Of a DNA stretch of 64,000 nt, positions 26,679 through 34,848 are shown piece after piece. Within the stretch, counting starts at the first letter, position 1, and each line of letters starts with the position of its first letter. The notes beneath the pieces were generated by a model. It ran no database searches. It was not told the origin of the DNA and saw only the letters and a list, made by a program, of their open reading frames with translations. The position numbers were made by a program, and so were the translations under genes. Origin of the DNA: CAVVUC01 sp963751395 (GTDB lineage Bacteria > Verrucomicrobiota > Verrucomicrobiia > Chthoniobacterales > Chthoniobacteraceae); NCBI GenBank assembly GCA_963751395.1, contig CAVVUC010000002.1, positions 1,488,001 to 1,552,000 of the forward strand, given 5' to 3'.

Positions 26679-27634
26679 AGGTTGAGCACCGACAAGCGCA
26701 TGCAAATTAGGGCGACCGTCACGAAAAGTCCAACAAGCAGGCACATCACAAACCACCGGCGAAACACGAGCCCGTAGAGGAACAGCAGCTTGATGTCGAA
26801 CATGGCGCCAAACACCAGGAAGGCCAGCTTCGACACGAATGGGAAACTCACGAAGCTCGCCGCGACAAACGCATCCGACGTGCTGCAAAGCGCCAGCCCG
26901 AACGCCATTGCCATCATCGCCAGCGTCGAGAGCGCGGGGCTGGTGGCAAGCGGGAGAATGACCTCCTGGTTCACCGCCGTGTTGAACACGCTCGACAGAG
27001 CCGCGCCGATGACGAGGAAGAACGCGACATCGACAAAGTCCGATGTCGCCGCACGCATTGCGTTGCGGAGCTTCTTCGATAAAGAGGAAGTCGTATCTGC
27101 ATCGAGTCCGTTGTCATCGCCCGGCACTGCGCCGATGCGAAACGCCGCGCGGCGATTGGTTGGCAGACTGTCGATGATCTTTTTCTGCAAAAGCTTCTCC
27201 AGCGGAATCTGCCGCGTGATGAACCCGACCGCGACCGCGATCATGAAGCCGAGTGACAGCCGCAACGTCATCATCACCCACGGACTCTGGCCTCGAAATG
27301 CCGCGAACGTGCTCAACGCCACGACCGGATTCACGATGGGCGCGCTGAGCATGTAAGTGACGGCGCAGGAAACCGGCAGACCTTTTTTGATGAACCGCCG
27401 GATCACCACCACGCTGCCGCATTCGCACATCGGGAAGATGCCGCCGAGCAGTCCGCTGAGCACGATCGAGAGGGCGCTGTTGCCGGGCAAAAGCCGGGTC
27501 ATGGTCCGCGACGGCACGAAGGCATCGACCGCGCCGGAAAGCAGCGAACCGAGCAGAAGGAACGGAACGCCCTCAAACAGAATGCTCAGGAACGAATACG
27601 CGAAATCCTGAAAGTGAAACGAGAACCAGGTCAT
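26675..27634 (-). CDS. Permease, UPF0718/DUF318 family (YcgR-like)
   Basis: 319 residues with about eight hydrophobic helices. Family signatures are present: GGIFPMCECGSVVVIRRFIKKGLPVSCAVTYMLSAPIVNPVV with its conserved cysteines, and GLALCSTSDAFVAASF near the C-terminus. The transported substrate is not established for most members. Overlaps both neighbours by four bases, placing it in one operon with znuCB and the TIGR03943 gene. Confidence 0.87.
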   Translation of the reverse strand: MTWFSFHFQDFAYSFLSILFEGVPFLLLGSLLSGAVDAFVPSRTMTRLLPGNSALSIVLSGLLGGIFPMCECGSVVVIRRFIKKGLPVSCAVTYMLSAPIVNPVVALSTFAAFRGQSPWVMMTLRLSLGFMIAVAVGFITRQIPLEKLLQKKIIDSLPTNRRAAFRIGAVPGDDNGLDADTTSSLSKKLRNAMRAATSDFVDVAFFLVIGAALSSVFNTAVNQEVILPLATSPALSTLAMMAMAFGLALCSTSDAFVAASFVSFPFVSKLAFLVFGAMFDIKLLFLYGLVFRRWFVMCLLVGLFVTVALICMRLSVLNL

Positions 27635-28519
27635 TTTTCAGCCAGGCGATCCGGTCGCGCCGTTGTCGCTCCATGCCGTTTGCCGCCGACCCGCGAGAGC
27701 ACAAGGCACGCGGTGAGAATCACGACATCCACGAGCACGATCGTCGGCCCGGTCGGGGTGTCGAGGTGATAGGACGAATAGACTCCGGTCGCGGCTCCAA
27801 TCAGTCCGAACACCGCGCTCAAGACGAGCATCCATCGGAAGTCGCGCGCGACCACACGCGATGCGGCCGCCGGCACGACGATCAAGCCGCTGATCAGCAG
27901 CGCGCCGAGCTGGCGCAGGAGCAGCGCGACCACGATCGCGATGAGCATGACGAACAGGTAATTGAGCCGGCGCGTGTTGAAGCCCTCGATCTTGGCGAGG
28001 TTCTCCTGGACGATGGAAAGCGTGAGCGCGCGCATGTTGAAAAAAAGGAACGCGAGCGTGGCAACTGCGAGCCCGGCGATTGTCCACACGTCGCTGGCGG
28101 ACGACGCGAGGATGTCACCGAACAGCGCACCTTCGAGCACGCGATAGCCGCGCAGCCGTGAGATGAGAATCACGCCGAGCGCCACGCTGCCCGTGTAGGA
28201 AAACGCGATCACCGTGTCCGTGTGGAGCGACGTTCGCTCGAAAAGCCACGCCATCAGCAGCGCGATCGACGTGCAAAAAACGACGAGCGTGATTTGCATC
28301 GAACGGGCTGTTCACATCGCGGGCAAGGTTCAGCGCAAAGCCGAGCGTCACGCCCGTCATCGCGCCGTGGGAAATCGCGTCGCTGAAAAAAGCCATCCGT
28401 CGCAATGTGATGAACGTCCCCAGCAGCCCGGCGACCGGCCCCGCGATCAGCGCGATCACGAACGCATGCTGCATCTGAGGCAGTTCGAGGAATTCGAGGA
28501 AGATTTTGTGAAAATCCAT
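27631..28519 (-). CDS. znuB: Zinc/manganese ABC transporter permease (frameshifted)
   Basis: The N-terminal part (MDFHKIFLEFLELPQMQHAFVIALIAGPVAGLLGTFITLRRMAFFSDAISHGAMTGV) and the C-terminal part (QITLVVFCTSIALLMAWLFERTS...LRQLGALLISGLIVVPAAASR) are two frames of one ABC-3 family membrane subunit. They meet at a GGG run (28305-28307 on the plus strand); with one base fewer the joint reads DVNSRSMQITLV and the protein is about 295 residues, the normal size. It forms the membrane channel of a metal uptake system with the ATPase encoded just upstream. Whether zinc or manganese is carried cannot be told from sequence alone. Confidence 0.9.
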
Positions 28520-28526
28520 GAGCCGT

Positions 28527-29282
28527 TCAGTGGATGCTTTTCATCGGGATGAATGCGCTCCCGCCTTTGTCCGGCACCATGCCCGGCAGGTGGCCGTAAG
28601 CTTTCGCGAGGTTGTCCGGTTTCAGCACTTCGTTTGGATGCCCGTGGCAGCAAAGGTCGCGGTTGATGCAGAAAACGACATCGCTCAAGTGCTCGACGAG
28701 ATGCAGGTCGTGCGAGACCATCAGGATCGAAATGCGCCGGTGATCGTGCAGGTGATGAAGCAGTCCGTCGAACGACAACCCGCCGCGAATATCGACACCG
28801 GTCAGCGGTTCGTCGAGCAACAGCAGATCGGGATCGTTCAGCAGCGCGTAAGCGACCAGGATGCGCTGGAACTCGCCTCCCGAGAGCCTTCCCAGCCGGC
28901 GCTCCATCAAGTGCGCCGCGCCGATCTCGGCGAGTTGGGCACGGATTTGTTCGCGCATTTTCCTTCCCCTCGCGCCGAACCAAAATCGCGACACGCACAA
29001 TTTCAGCGACAAAAACTCCGCCACCGTCAGCGGCAGATCGGGATCGAGCGGAAGCTGCTGCGGCACGTAGCCGATCTTTTTCGCGTGCGAGATCACCCGG
29101 CCGCTCGTCGCCGGCACAAGCCCCATGATTGTCTTCAACAACGTGCTCTTGCCGGCGCCGTTCGGGCCGATCAAACACGCGAAGTCGCCTTTCGCAATCT
29201 CGAGCGAAATATCCTCCAGCACCTCCGTCTCGCCGTAGCGCACGCAGAGGTTATCGACCTTGAGTAAAATTGGTTTGTCCAT
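28527..29282 (-). CDS. znuC: Zinc/manganese ABC transporter ATP-binding protein
   Basis: About 251 residues from ATG 29282. Walker A is GPNGAGKST, the signature is RLSGGEFQRILVAYALL, Walker B is DLLLLDEPLTGVD, and the switch histidine is in SILMVSHDLH. The start was chosen where MDKPILLKVDNLCVRYG begins; the longer upstream extension is not family-like. It is the first gene of the metal operon. No substrate-binding protein gene is in the window, and no clear Zur box was seen in the 169 bp upstream. Confidence 0.92.
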   Translation of the reverse strand: MDKPILLKVDNLCVRYGETEVLEDISLEIAKGDFACLIGPNGAGKSTLLKTIMGLVPATSGRVISHAKKIGYVPQQLPLDPDLPLTVAEFLSLKLCVSRFWFGARGRKMREQIRAQLAEIGAAHLMERRLGRLSGGEFQRILVAYALLNDPDLLLLDEPLTGVDIRGGLSFDGLLHHLHDHRRISILMVSHDLHLVEHLSDVVFCINRDLCCHGHPNEVLKPDNLAKAYGHLPGMVPDKGGSAFIPMKSIH

Positions 29283-29451
29283 TCGGTGGCGGCGCTCTGT
29301 GGCTGCCACGAAACAGCGTTTTGCGGGCGTCGGCAATGAAGTTCGTGAGCTTTGCCCCGAAATCGGGAGCGTCGGAATCGGGACCAGGGTCATCGGCCCG
29401 GAGAGCGTTGGCGCTCGACACGTTTCCCCGCCGCCATCACATTTCCCCGCG

Positions 29452-29913
29452 ATGCACACCGGAAACTCGATCCTCATGCGCGCGCCGAAAGAGCGCATCT
29501 TCGAGACGGCTGCAGACCTCGAACTCTGGCCGAAGATTCTCCCGCATTACCGCTACATCCATTTCTACGAAAAAGGCCCGACCCGCAATGTGGTGAAGAT
29601 GGCGGCGACGCGCTCGGGCATTCCGATCTCGTGGGTCTCGGAGCAGGTGATCGACCGCGACGCGCTCGAAGTGCGGTTTCATCATTTGAAGGCGTTCACC
29701 AAAGGGATGCGCGTCGTCTGGACCTTCACCGACACTGCCGATGGCGTGCTCGTCGAGATCCTGCATGAACTCCGCTTCCGCTTCCCGCCGCTCGCGCCGC
29801 TCGCCGACAAAATCATCGGCGGCTTTTTCATTCACCACATCGCAAACCGGACGCTGCGCTGCATGAAAGCGTATTTGGAAAATGCGGAAAGCGGATTGCG
29901 GAAACCGGAATGA
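29452..29913 (+). CDS. SRPBCC (START-like) family protein
   Basis: 153 residues: MRAPKERIFETAADLELWPKILPHYRYIHFYEKGPTRNVVKMAATRSGIPISWVSEQ...HLKAFTKGMRVVWTFTDTADGVLVEILHELRF, a coenzyme Q-binding/polyketide cyclase-like helix-grip fold that binds a hydrophobic ligand. Its partner is unknown. The last residues (ENAESGLRKPE) are encoded by a heptamer-like tract at 29879-29913, which also supplies the stop. Divergent from znuC. Confidence 0.8.
   Translation: MHTGNSILMRAPKERIFETAADLELWPKILPHYRYIHFYEKGPTRNVVKMAATRSGIPISWVSEQVIDRDALEVRFHHLKAFTKGMRVVWTFTDTADGVLVEILHELRFRFPPLAPLADKIIGGFFIHHIANRTLRCMKAYLENAESGLRKPE
29879..29913. repeat. Heptamer-like tract at the end of the SRPBCC gene
   Basis: Degenerate 7-base units (GCGGAAA, GCGGATT, GCGGAAA, CCGGAAT) run through the last codons and the stop of the gene. 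Similar tracts occur elsewhere in the window. Confidence 0.6.
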
Positions 29914-29945
29914 CAGGCAGTGTCGATGGTCGCTTCTCAAAAATT

Positions 29946-30941
29946 CTAATTGGTTTTGTCCTGCCATGCGGGCGGCGACGAGACTTCCAATGTTGGCTGG
30001 CCTGGCAGCCAGCCAAGCGAAACGAGGAATTTGTCGGCCTCGCAGATGGCGTTCACCACGATCGGCTCGGGCGCTTTGTAGCCGGCCACGATGAAGGCGT
30101 GTCGCGCACCTTCAATCAGTTGCAGGTCGCAGCGGTTTCCCGCCTTTTTCATCGCTTCGGCAAAGGCGCGCGCCTGGTTCGGCGAGACGACGGTATCATT
30201 CAGCCCATGCATGAGCAGGGTGGGGGGCTGTTTGGGGCGGACTTGGAATAGCGGCGAGAGTTGTCGGGCAAGTTCGAGCTGCGCGGCGGTTGGTCGCGTT
30301 GCTTCAGGCGGCGCATTCTTCTCCAGCGCCTGGCCGCCGATGACGAACTTGATCCAGCCGCCCTCCGTCATGTCCACGATCGGATTGCACGGAATCATCG
30401 CGTCGGGCACGGCGCTGATGTCGCGGTCGTCCGCCGGATCATCGAAGCCCGGAATTGTGCCGAGCGCGGCTGCGAGGTGACCGCCGGCGGAATCGCCGAG
30501 GACCGCGATGCGATTCTCGTCAACTCCGAGTTCTGCGGCGTGCGCACGAATGTAACGCACCGCGGATTTGCAGTCGGCCAGGCAGTCGGCCACCGAGGGT
30601 CCATCGGGCTTCAACAGCCGGTAATCGATGCTGATCCCGACCGCGCCGCGCGTGGCGAAGTAACGGGCGTGCGGAAAAAACGGACGCGCAGTTCCAGCCC
30701 GCCAGGCACCGCCGTGAATGCACACCACCGCCGGCCGCCGCTCGCCGGGTTTGGAGCCGGAGGCGGGGAACATGAATAGTTTGAGTTCGGTGCCATTCAC
30801 GTTTTTGTAGATGCGTTCCTGCGGTGCCGGCTGTTCCTGCATCAGCTCGCGCAACGTCACAGCCTGGGCCATGACACCGCGCAAGAGCATGGCTGCCATC
30901 GCGAGACTTGTCAGGTAATGAGTCCGGGTTCGTTTGTTCAT
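29946..30941 (-). CDS. Secreted alpha/beta hydrolase (BD-FAE/esterase-like)
   Basis: 331 residues. A signal peptide (about 1-27, ending VMAQA) directs export. The alpha/beta hydrolase fold shows the oxyanion HGGAW, nucleophile Ser in GDSAGGHLAA, an Asp in LMHGLNDTVVSP, and His in GARHAF. The overall pattern fits carbohydrate or lipid esterases (COG0657, BD-FAE). It is transcribed alone. A role in removing acyl groups from plant polysaccharides would fit the pectate lyase elsewhere in the window but is an inference. Confidence 0.85.
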   Translation of the reverse strand: MNKRTRTHYLTSLAMAAMLLRGVMAQAVTLRELMQEQPAPQERIYKNVNGTELKLFMFPASGSKPGERRPAVVCIHGGAWRAGTARPFFPHARYFATRGAVGISIDYRLLKPDGPSVADCLADCKSAVRYIRAHAAELGVDENRIAVLGDSAGGHLAAALGTIPGFDDPADDRDISAVPDAMIPCNPIVDMTEGGWIKFVIGGQALEKNAPPEATRPTAAQLELARQLSPLFQVRPKQPPTLLMHGLNDTVVSPNQARAFAEAMKKAGNRCDLQLIEGARHAFIVAGYKAPEPIVVNAICEADKFLVSLGWLPGQPTLEVSSPPAWQDKTN

Positions 30942-31238
30942 ATCAGCCCAACTGGTTTGTGAATTTAGGCTCGATCAGAAACGCGTCCCGTCAAAGCACA
31001 AGCAAAACAACGCATGAAAAAGAAAGTTCAAAGGAGTCTCTGGGAAATGCATTTCAAATGAAGGAGTTGTTCAGGAATACAGCCCGACCAAATCATGCAC
31101 AGGCTGGCATCGCATGGAAGGATGGAAGCGGCTGTTTTGCCGATCCAATGAGCGTCTTGCGCCAATAGGGGATTGCTCATCCGAAGTTCGGTTCTCTCTC
31201 CAAGTGTTCATTTGCTGAAGAGTCGCTTGGACAAGAAA

Positions 31239-31280
31239 CCCGGTGAACGCCATCGAAGCAGTTCGAATGGATTCACCGGG
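31239..31280. promoter_or_regulatory. Imperfect hairpin upstream of fucI
   Basis: CCCGGTGAA pairs with TTCACCGGG, CCAT with ATGG and CGAA with TTCG around a GCAG loop, with a few unpaired bases between. It lies 113 bases before the fucI start. It may be an operator or leader structure. The rest of the 450-base gap 30942-31392 shows no gene and no clear promoter. Confidence 0.45.
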
Positions 31281-31392
31281 GCCTCCAGCACCGGAGAACC
31301 ACGGACGCACGCATCGTTGCGCAAAATTAAATGCCGGAATACTTGATTCGTCGCGCGCTTTCCAACTAACCTGCGACTTCCTTCCCTTACCT

Positions 31393-33174
31393 ATGAAATC
31401 TAACTTCCCTAAAGTCGGTATCCGCCCGACCATCGATGGTCGTCTGGGCGGTGTTCGTGAATCGCTCGAAACTCAAACCATGCGTCAGGCGCAGTCGGTC
31501 GCGGACCTTATCTCAAAGACGCTGCGTTATCCGGACGGCACTCCGGTCCAGTCGGTGATCGCCGATACCTGCATCGGCGGCCTGGCCGAGTCGGCGCGTT
31601 GCGAGGAAAAGTTCCGGCGCGAAAACGTCGGTGTCTCGCTGACGGTGACGCCCTGCTGGTGCTACGGCTCCGAGACGATGGACACCGATTCGTTCGTGCC
31701 GAAAGCGATCTGGGGTTTCAACGGCACAGAGCGCCCCGGCGCTGTCTATCTCGCGGCGGTGAGCGCGGGTCACACGCAGAAAGGTCTGCCGGCTTTTACG
31801 ATTTACGGGCGCGATGTGCAGGACGCGGGAACGACCGCCATTCCGGAAGATGTTGCGGCGAAGATGCTCCAGTTCGTGCGAGCCGGGCTCGCCGTCGCTT
31901 TGATGCGGAACCGGAGCTACCTGAGCCTCGGCAACGTCTCGATGGGCATCGCCGGCTCGATCGTTGACCACGGCTTTTTTGAAGATTACCTCGGCATGCG
32001 CGTGATGGCCTCGGACATGACGGAGATCCTCCGCCGCATTGAGCGCGGCATTTACGACAAGGAGGAAGCGGCCCGTGCTTTGAAGTGGGTGCGCGAGAAA
32101 TGCAAGGAGGGCAAGGACTACAACGCGCCCGAGAAGGTCCGCTCGCGCGAGCAACTCGACAAAGAATGGGACATCTCCGTGAAGATGGCGATGATCGCGC
32201 GCGACATGATGGTCGGCAATCCGAAGCTCGCCGAGATGGGCTTTGGCGAAGAAGCGCAAGGCAACAACGCCATCGCCGCAGGCTTTCAGGGACAACGTCA
32301 GTGGACCGATCACATGCCGAACGGCGACTTCCTCGAAGCGGTGCTCAGCAGCTCGTTCGACTGGAACGGCATCCGCGCGCCTTATGTCGTCGCGACCGAG
32401 AACGACGCGCTCAACGGCGTCTGCATGCTCTTCGGTTACCTGCTCAACCACTCCGCGCAAATCTTCGCCGACGTCCGCACGTTCTGGAGCGCGGAAGCGG
32501 TGAAGCGCGTCACAGGCAAGGCGCTCGAAGGGGCGGCGGCGGGCGGCATCCTGCACCTTATCAACTCCGGCCCGGCGGCGCTCGACGGCACCGGCGAACA
32601 AACCATCGACGGCAAGCCCGCGATGAAGCCGTTCTGGGACATCACGCAAAATGAAGTGGACGCATGCCTCTCCGCGACGACATGGCATCCGTCGATCACG
32701 GAATACTTCCCCGGAGGCGGCTGGTCCACACGCTTCTGCACGCGCGGCGGCATGCCGGTGACGATGTTCCGAATCAACCTCGTCAAAGGACTCGGGCCGG
32801 CCATGCAAATCGCCGAGGGCGAAACGGTCGATCTCCCGCAGGATGTTCACGACGCGCTCGATCAGCGCACGAATCCGACCTGGCCGACCACATGGTTCGT
32901 GCCGCGAGTGACGGGGCAGGGGGCGTTCCGCGATGTTTATACCGTGATGAATTGCTGGGGCGCAAACCACGGCGTCTTCAGCTACGGGCACGTCGGCTCG
33001 CAGCTCATCACGCTGGCCTCAATGCTGCGCATCCCGGTTTACATGCACAACGTCGCGGAAGAGGACGTTTTCCGACCGAGCGCATGGAGCGCCTTTGGCC
33101 TGGCCGATCTGGAAGGAGCGGACTACCGCGCCTGCAAGAACTTCGGCCCGCTCTACGGCAAGCTGCGCGGCTGA
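31393..33174 (+). CDS. fucI: L-fucose isomerase
   Basis: 593 residues, the usual FucI length, converting L-fucose to L-fuculose. The sequence begins KVGIRPTIDGRLGGVRESLE and contains the family stretches DTCIGGLAESARCEEKF, GNVSMGIAGSIVDHGFF, the active-site region VATENDALNGVCMLFGYLLNHSAQIFADVRTFW with acidic metal ligands, and NCWGANHGVFSYGHVG near the end. The ATG at 31393 was chosen because family similarity starts there. No other fucose gene adjoins it, so kinase and aldolase must lie elsewhere if the pathway is complete. Confidence 0.95.
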   Translation: MKSNFPKVGIRPTIDGRLGGVRESLETQTMRQAQSVADLISKTLRYPDGTPVQSVIADTCIGGLAESARCEEKFRRENVGVSLTVTPCWCYGSETMDTDSFVPKAIWGFNGTERPGAVYLAAVSAGHTQKGLPAFTIYGRDVQDAGTTAIPEDVAAKMLQFVRAGLAVALMRNRSYLSLGNVSMGIAGSIVDHGFFEDYLGMRVMASDMTEILRRIERGIYDKEEAARALKWVREKCKEGKDYNAPEKVRSREQLDKEWDISVKMAMIARDMMVGNPKLAEMGFGEEAQGNNAIAAGFQGQRQWTDHMPNGDFLEAVLSSSFDWNGIRAPYVVATENDALNGVCMLFGYLLNHSAQIFADVRTFWSAEAVKRVTGKALEGAAAGGILHLINSGPAALDGTGEQTIDGKPAMKPFWDITQNEVDACLSATTWHPSITEYFPGGGWSTRFCTRGGMPVTMFRINLVKGLGPAMQIAEGETVDLPQDVHDALDQRTNPTWPTTWFVPRVTGQGAFRDVYTVMNCWGANHGVFSYGHVGSQLITLASMLRIPVYMHNVAEEDVFRPSAWSAFGLADLEGADYRACKNFGPLYGKLRG

Positions 33175-33199
33175 GAAATTCCGAGGCTGTTCATCGAGG

Positions 33200-33227
33200 T
33201 GTAGCCGGGGTCAGCGACTCCGGCTAC
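33200..33227. terminator. Hairpin between convergent fucI and the toroid-protein gene
   Basis: TGTAGCCGG pairs with CCGGCTACA, with GTC/GAC continuing the stem. It lies 26 bases after the fucI stop and before the end of the convergent gene. Palindromes of this kind recur in Verrucomicrobia genomes, so it may be a repeat as well as a terminator. No U-run follows. Confidence 0.45.
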
Positions 33228-33282
33228 AGCCGTGGAACTTCACCGTAATCGCCGAGGTCGTTCTGAAAAGCAGCGGGGCGAT

Positions 33283-34776
33283 TTACTCCGAATCCGGCTG
33301 GTAGCGGTAATAGACCTCGAGCATCAGGGCGCAGAGGGCAGTGCGATACACCTTGCCGTCAAGGGACGGCGCGATTCCCAGGCCTCCGGTCTCGGTCCCT
33401 TTGCCGTCAGCCGACACGCCGCCGGTGGGCGGCCAGCTTCCATCGGGGGATTGAGCGTTTACGATTTCATCCTTGAAGATCCGATCCCATGTTTTCCACT
33501 TATTGAGCTTCTGCGTCATGAAACAGGCTTGGGTGTCGTAATACCAGCGGTATAGATTCGCTTCCGGAGATTTGTAGTTCACCCCCGGACCGTGGATAAT
33601 CGTCTTCAACCCGTCGCGGATATAACGCTCGTGTTTCCCATCCGGCCCGATCGCGAAACATAGAACGCCGACTCCGGTAAGATTGCCATTTGGCCGGTCG
33701 CCGGCTTTTCGGTATCCAAACGTGTTGCTCTTGGGATCGAACACGCGCTCGAAGTTGTTCATCGCGCTGTGCATGGTGTTGGAGACTTTGTCGAATTCCA
33801 GCGGGGTCAGCTCCGCCGCCTTGAGCGCCTGCACCTGCCAGCCGGAGACCGATGTGTCGGACTTCGGTATTCCGTTTTCAGAACCGGCATCGAGATCGTA
33901 TCCGTAGGCCCAGCCGCCGTCGGACCGCTGGCCTTCGACGATATATGCGACCGCCTTTTGAAGAACGGGCACGATCCGCTTGTCCTTGGTCATCGCGTAG
34001 GCTTCGCCGAGCGCGTAGGTCGCGATCGCATGCTGGTAAACAGAGCCGCCACGCGGAAACGATTTGCCGGAATAGGAAAGCCGTCCTTCCGAGGTTTCGC
34101 CCGCTTTTAACAGCGCATCAATTCCTGCGGCGACCGTCTTTCCATAATAGGGCGACTGCTGCGTTTCGCCGTGCCCGAGAAACACCAGCAACGCCAACCC
34201 CGTCATCGCGCCTTTGTTCGACGATCCCCAAGTGCCGTCCGGGTTTTGCGCCTTGCTCAACCATTCCAACGCCTTCCCGACAACAGGCTCCGTCTCGCCA
34301 GCCCCATATTTATCCAAGATTTCCCTTCGCATACTATCGGCACGCCCGACAATACGTTCCGGCAGTTGCGGGCCCCTTGGCAACACAGAAGGAGAAATCG
34401 GTCGATCATCAGGATTGCCTGGCACTTTCTCCGGACTCGGGGTGCGTGGGATGGGGAATGATGGCCCCGACCTATTCGGATTGAAGACGATGATTATTGG
34501 TCCGGTCGGAGGCGTTTGGGGCAGAATTGGCGGAGCGGGGGAGGGAATACTAACAGGTTCCACCGGAGCCGGGGGCGATGCCTGCTCATCTGGTGACACG
34601 AGGCCATTCGACACGAAGTTGGTTGGTTCGACGTATTTGTTGAAGAGGACCGTGCCTCCGAAGAGCACCACCAGCAGCAGGTGGAGAAGAAGGGAGACGG
34701 TGAGAAACCGCGATGCGAGGATTCTCTGCTGGAGCCTGCTCCAGCCTGAGTTTCCGGTGGATGTAGCGTTGTTCAT
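33283..34776 (-). CDS. TonB-like-anchored squalene-cyclase-fold (alpha/alpha toroid) protein, copy 1
   Basis: 497 residues. A single N-terminal membrane helix (about 24-45, FLTVSLLLHLLLVVLFGGTVLF) carries S28-x3-H32, like the Ser/His pair of TonB that couples to ExbB/ExbD. A proline-rich linker (about 65-150) follows. The C-terminal domain has repeats typical of prenyltransferase/squalene oxidase toroids: QNPDGTWGSSNKGAMTGLALLVFLGHGE, GQRSDGGWAYGYD, NAQSPDGSWPPTG. The DxDD acid motif of hopene cyclases is not seen, so an enzymatic role is doubtful. It is a paralogue of the next gene upstream, 72 bp away. Confidence 0.8.
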   Translation of the reverse strand: MNNATSTGNSGWSRLQQRILASRFLTVSLLLHLLLVVLFGGTVLFNKYVEPTNFVSNGLVSPDEQASPPAPVEPVSIPSPAPPILPQTPPTGPIIIVFNPNRSGPSFPIPRTPSPEKVPGNPDDRPISPSVLPRGPQLPERIVGRADSMRREILDKYGAGETEPVVGKALEWLSKAQNPDGTWGSSNKGAMTGLALLVFLGHGETQQSPYYGKTVAAGIDALLKAGETSEGRLSYSGKSFPRGGSVYQHAIATYALGEAYAMTKDKRIVPVLQKAVAYIVEGQRSDGGWAYGYDLDAGSENGIPKSDTSVSGWQVQALKAAELTPLEFDKVSNTMHSAMNNFERVFDPKSNTFGYRKAGDRPNGNLTGVGVLCFAIGPDGKHERYIRDGLKTIIHGPGVNYKSPEANLYRWYYDTQACFMTQKLNKWKTWDRIFKDEIVNAQSPDGSWPPTGGVSADGKGTETGGLGIAPSLDGKVYRTALCALMLEVYYRYQPDSE

Positions 34777-34848
34777 AACTTGCTTTTCCTCCTTTTATTT
34801 TTTCCAATCCCCGCGTTCATCCCTGACGCACCCTTCCCGCCCGCCGAC

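Noticed and set aside
31513..32991. 492-codon open frame opposite fucI
   Set aside because: Antisense shadow of fucI with Arg/His/Ala-rich composition and no motif.
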